A stretch of 64,000 nt of DNA from Phymatolithon calcareum. Lineage: Eukaryota; Rhodophyta; Florideophyceae; Hapalidiales. Below are positions 62,444 to 64,000 of the stretch, piece by piece (within the stretch, counting starts at the first letter, position 1; each line of letters starts with the position of its first letter). Location: the NCBI GenBank assembly GCA_977006965.1, contig OZ345361.1, forward strand, positions 2,728,001 through 2,792,000. The letters are read 5' to 3'. The translations under genes and the position numbers were made by a program. The notes beneath the pieces were generated by a model. It was not told the DNA's origin. It saw only the letters and a program-made list of their open reading frames with translations, and ran no database searches.

Positions 62444-63453
62444 ATGGAAATTGCAGAGGTGAACGAGACACTGGCTGCGATCTCCAGTCTAGGCGAGAGA
62501 ATTACCCAAAGGTCAGAAGTACTGCGCGCAAACTCCATGCTCCACGCCGTTTCTGTCTGGTCGAATGAGCAGCGAAATATTGATGACCAACATAGTGCTG
62601 TTTGTGAGCACATTTGCGCAAACAATGATTGTAAGTGGCCATGTTTAACAAAGGTGCCGTGCGTATTCGGCTTTTTTCTGGAACCACGCTGACCAAAAGC
62701 GCTCTCATGTGTCCTCCGCAGCCGACGTGCTTAAATTGTCAAACTCCTTGCGGCAATATCAGGAAGCGAAAGCTGCAAACTCCCTGGACGAAATGAAATT
62801 CTCACAAGACATGGATGACATTGTGGAGCGGTTGACGGGACTTACTCGAAAAAACGTCGTCTTCCCTACCGAGCACAAGAAGTTGCTACAGGAAATTTCG
62901 GCAAAGTCTGAGAGGCTTGAACAGCGCCGCGCACGTACGTACAGTCCTTATCATCAACCTGTTCCCTTTTTCGAGACGTTGGAAACTGACGCAATGCGAT
63001 AATGTTTGTGTATTCATAGAGGCCGACCAGCTTCTTCGTAGAAACAAGAGGACAGAGAGCAAGTTGACCGATGTCTACAACGACTACCAGCAGGCCTTTG
63101 CCGTGCATGTGAAGTCAATAGACAATAAGACCATTCAATTCATGTTCAAAAAAATCAAAAAATCTGACCCTGATGCACTGTACACGGTCTCAGTGACTGT
63201 GAACGGAGAAAAGTATTCAGGTATGCCTTCTTTTCACGCCCTTTACCAGCGCACCTTCAGGCACTGTGGGAAAATAGGGTGAACTGACAATTACTCTCTT
63301 TCGACGCATATTCACTTGCGTCACGTAGCAAAGGCGTGCGATCCGATGATTCCAAACTTCGACCGACTGAGCAAAGAGCTGGATGTGACAAACAAACTGG
63401 AACCATTCCTGAGGGCCGTGCGGAAGGGTTTTCGAGAGGTAGCAGCGGAATAG
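62444..63453 (+). CDS. SPC25: Kinetochore protein SPC25, 4 exons
   Basis: A 241-residue subunit of the Ndc80 complex, which links kinetochores to microtubules. Exons are 62444-62630, 62722-62934, 63020-63220 and 63329-63453. Introns of 91, 85 and 108 nt start GTAAGT, GTACGT and GTATGC and end GCAG, ATAG and GTAG; all three interrupt codons after the first base. The N-terminal two thirds is coiled coil (LVxN-type heptads through QADQLLRRNKRTESKLTDVY). The globular C-terminal RWD domain reads SIDNKTIQFMFKKIKKSDPD, then LYTVSVTVNGEKYS, then CDPMIPNFDRLSKELDVTNK and LEPFLRAVRKGFREV. That follows the SPC25 family pattern (I-x-F-x-F-x-x-I-D..., C-x-P-x-x-x-x-x-x-L-x-x-x-L-N-x-T-x-x-L-x-x-F...R-x-x-F). 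Assigned by motif order, with good overall length. Confidence 0.87.
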
Positions 63454-63670
63454 ATTCTTTGAATGAAGATATTACTCTGACGCCGGTACCTGATTACTGC
63501 TTTTCGAATTTTTTCTTCCCTGAAATTGCCCATTGACCCAGTTTGGACTAGGACCAGCACAGGAGAAAGGTTACAATTTCCCTCAGTCAACACAAAGCTT
63601 CTCCAAATACGTACGCGGGCGACGCAATCACATTGCACATTGTAATAAATATGTGAAAACTTACTCAGGA

Positions 63671-63978
63671 CCAATATCTGTGCTACCGGAGTTGTTGAAG
63701 GCTCCTCGTCGCACAGCCTCAGGCTTGAGAGCTTTATCTGCGGAAATTGTAGGTCCAGCGGAGGAGAAGTGGAGAGCGGCCGGCAGAGAAAACAGGAGGG
63801 CGGCAGCGCCTCCCACAGCAACAGCCGTACGCAATCGCCCCGCTCCTCTTTGCAACATCGTTGTGGAGGCGGGCTCTGAGCCTTCTTCGTTCGCGTTCGG
63901 GGTCGCTCGACAGTGGGAGCCCACAGGACCTACTAGAGATTGTATCATACCATGAGGTCCGGGATAGGACAGATCCAA
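63671..63978 (-). CDS. Possible first exon of a membrane or targeted protein (partial)
   Basis: A minus-strand frame contains MLQRGAGRLRTAVAVGGAAA, then LLFSLPAALHFSS, which looks like a basic start followed by a hydrophobic helix (organelle targeting or membrane anchor). It then runs through ADKALKPEAVRRGAF to SGSTDIGP and reaches GAGTAAGT at about 63671, a good splice donor (GA|GTAAGT). A downstream exon beginning after AATTTCAG at about 63526 is possible but would overlap the SPC25 3' end. The start could be the Met at about 63858 or lie further right. An opposing plus-strand frame also spans this place, so the call is weak. Confidence 0.25.
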
Positions 63979-64000
63979 CAGCGCGTTATTAAAAAAGAGA

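Overview
This is nuclear DNA of a eukaryote. It carries spliceosomal introns with GT-AG ends, SMC1 (cohesin), kinesin-5, a TFIID subunit, PAF1, MTR4 and a mitochondrial complex I subunit. It also carries a convincing homologue of RHL1, the plant-type topoisomerase VI partner, which points to the Archaeplastida. Long genes without introns, a few short introns (82-141 nt) in short genes, tightly packed gene blocks and a neighbouring repeat-rich desert together resemble a red alga with a Chondrus-like genome. That assignment is inference from gene content and layout; no marker gene in the window settles it.

Layout. Bases 1-15,200 are gene-poor. They hold the 3' end of a non-LTR retrotransposon, a 547-bp miniature LTR retrotransposon (TRIM type) with target-site duplication and a copia-like half-tRNA primer site, a decayed reverse-transcriptase fragment, a zinc-finger gene fragment resembling the DNAJC21/JJJ1 tail, hairpins and microsatellites. 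Bases 15,200-20,800 form a GC-rich island with three intronless genes: a possible augmin-7-like gene (+), the RHL1-like gene (-) and a C2H2 zinc-finger gene (-). Bases 20,800-27,900 are again repeat-rich, with many copies of a GTACTGTACAGTAC-type palindrome, an 84-bp near-perfect hairpin, a polyA retroposon insertion with 13-bp duplications, and another LINE fragment.

Bases 27,900-30,700 hold a head-to-head inverted duplication of a secreted cysteine/lysine/tyrosine-rich protein. From 31,577 to the end the window is a dense housekeeping block: GluRS (-), PAF1 (+), MTR4 (-), NDUFA13 (+), an FAD monooxygenase (+), SMC1 (-), an ABC-F ATPase (-), TAF12 (+), kinesin-5 (-), PLAA/UFD3 (-), a GDE1/GPCPD1-type phosphodiesterase (-) and SPC25 (+). 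It is interrupted by a 384-bp foldback MITE and a 4-kb gene-poor stretch with a duplicated relic.

Genes mostly sit as divergent pairs with promoters of 0.4-0.5 kb (GluRS/PAF1, MTR4/NDUFA13, GDPD/SPC25) or as convergent pairs with short gaps. Products fall into RNA and transcription functions (PAF1, TAF12, MTR4), chromosome segregation (SMC1, kinesin-5, SPC25, possibly augmin-7), genome maintenance and ploidy (RHL1), protein synthesis and turnover (GluRS, ABC-F, PLAA) and metabolism (NDUFA13, monooxygenase, GDPD). Apart from shared divergent promoters there is no sign of co-transcription.
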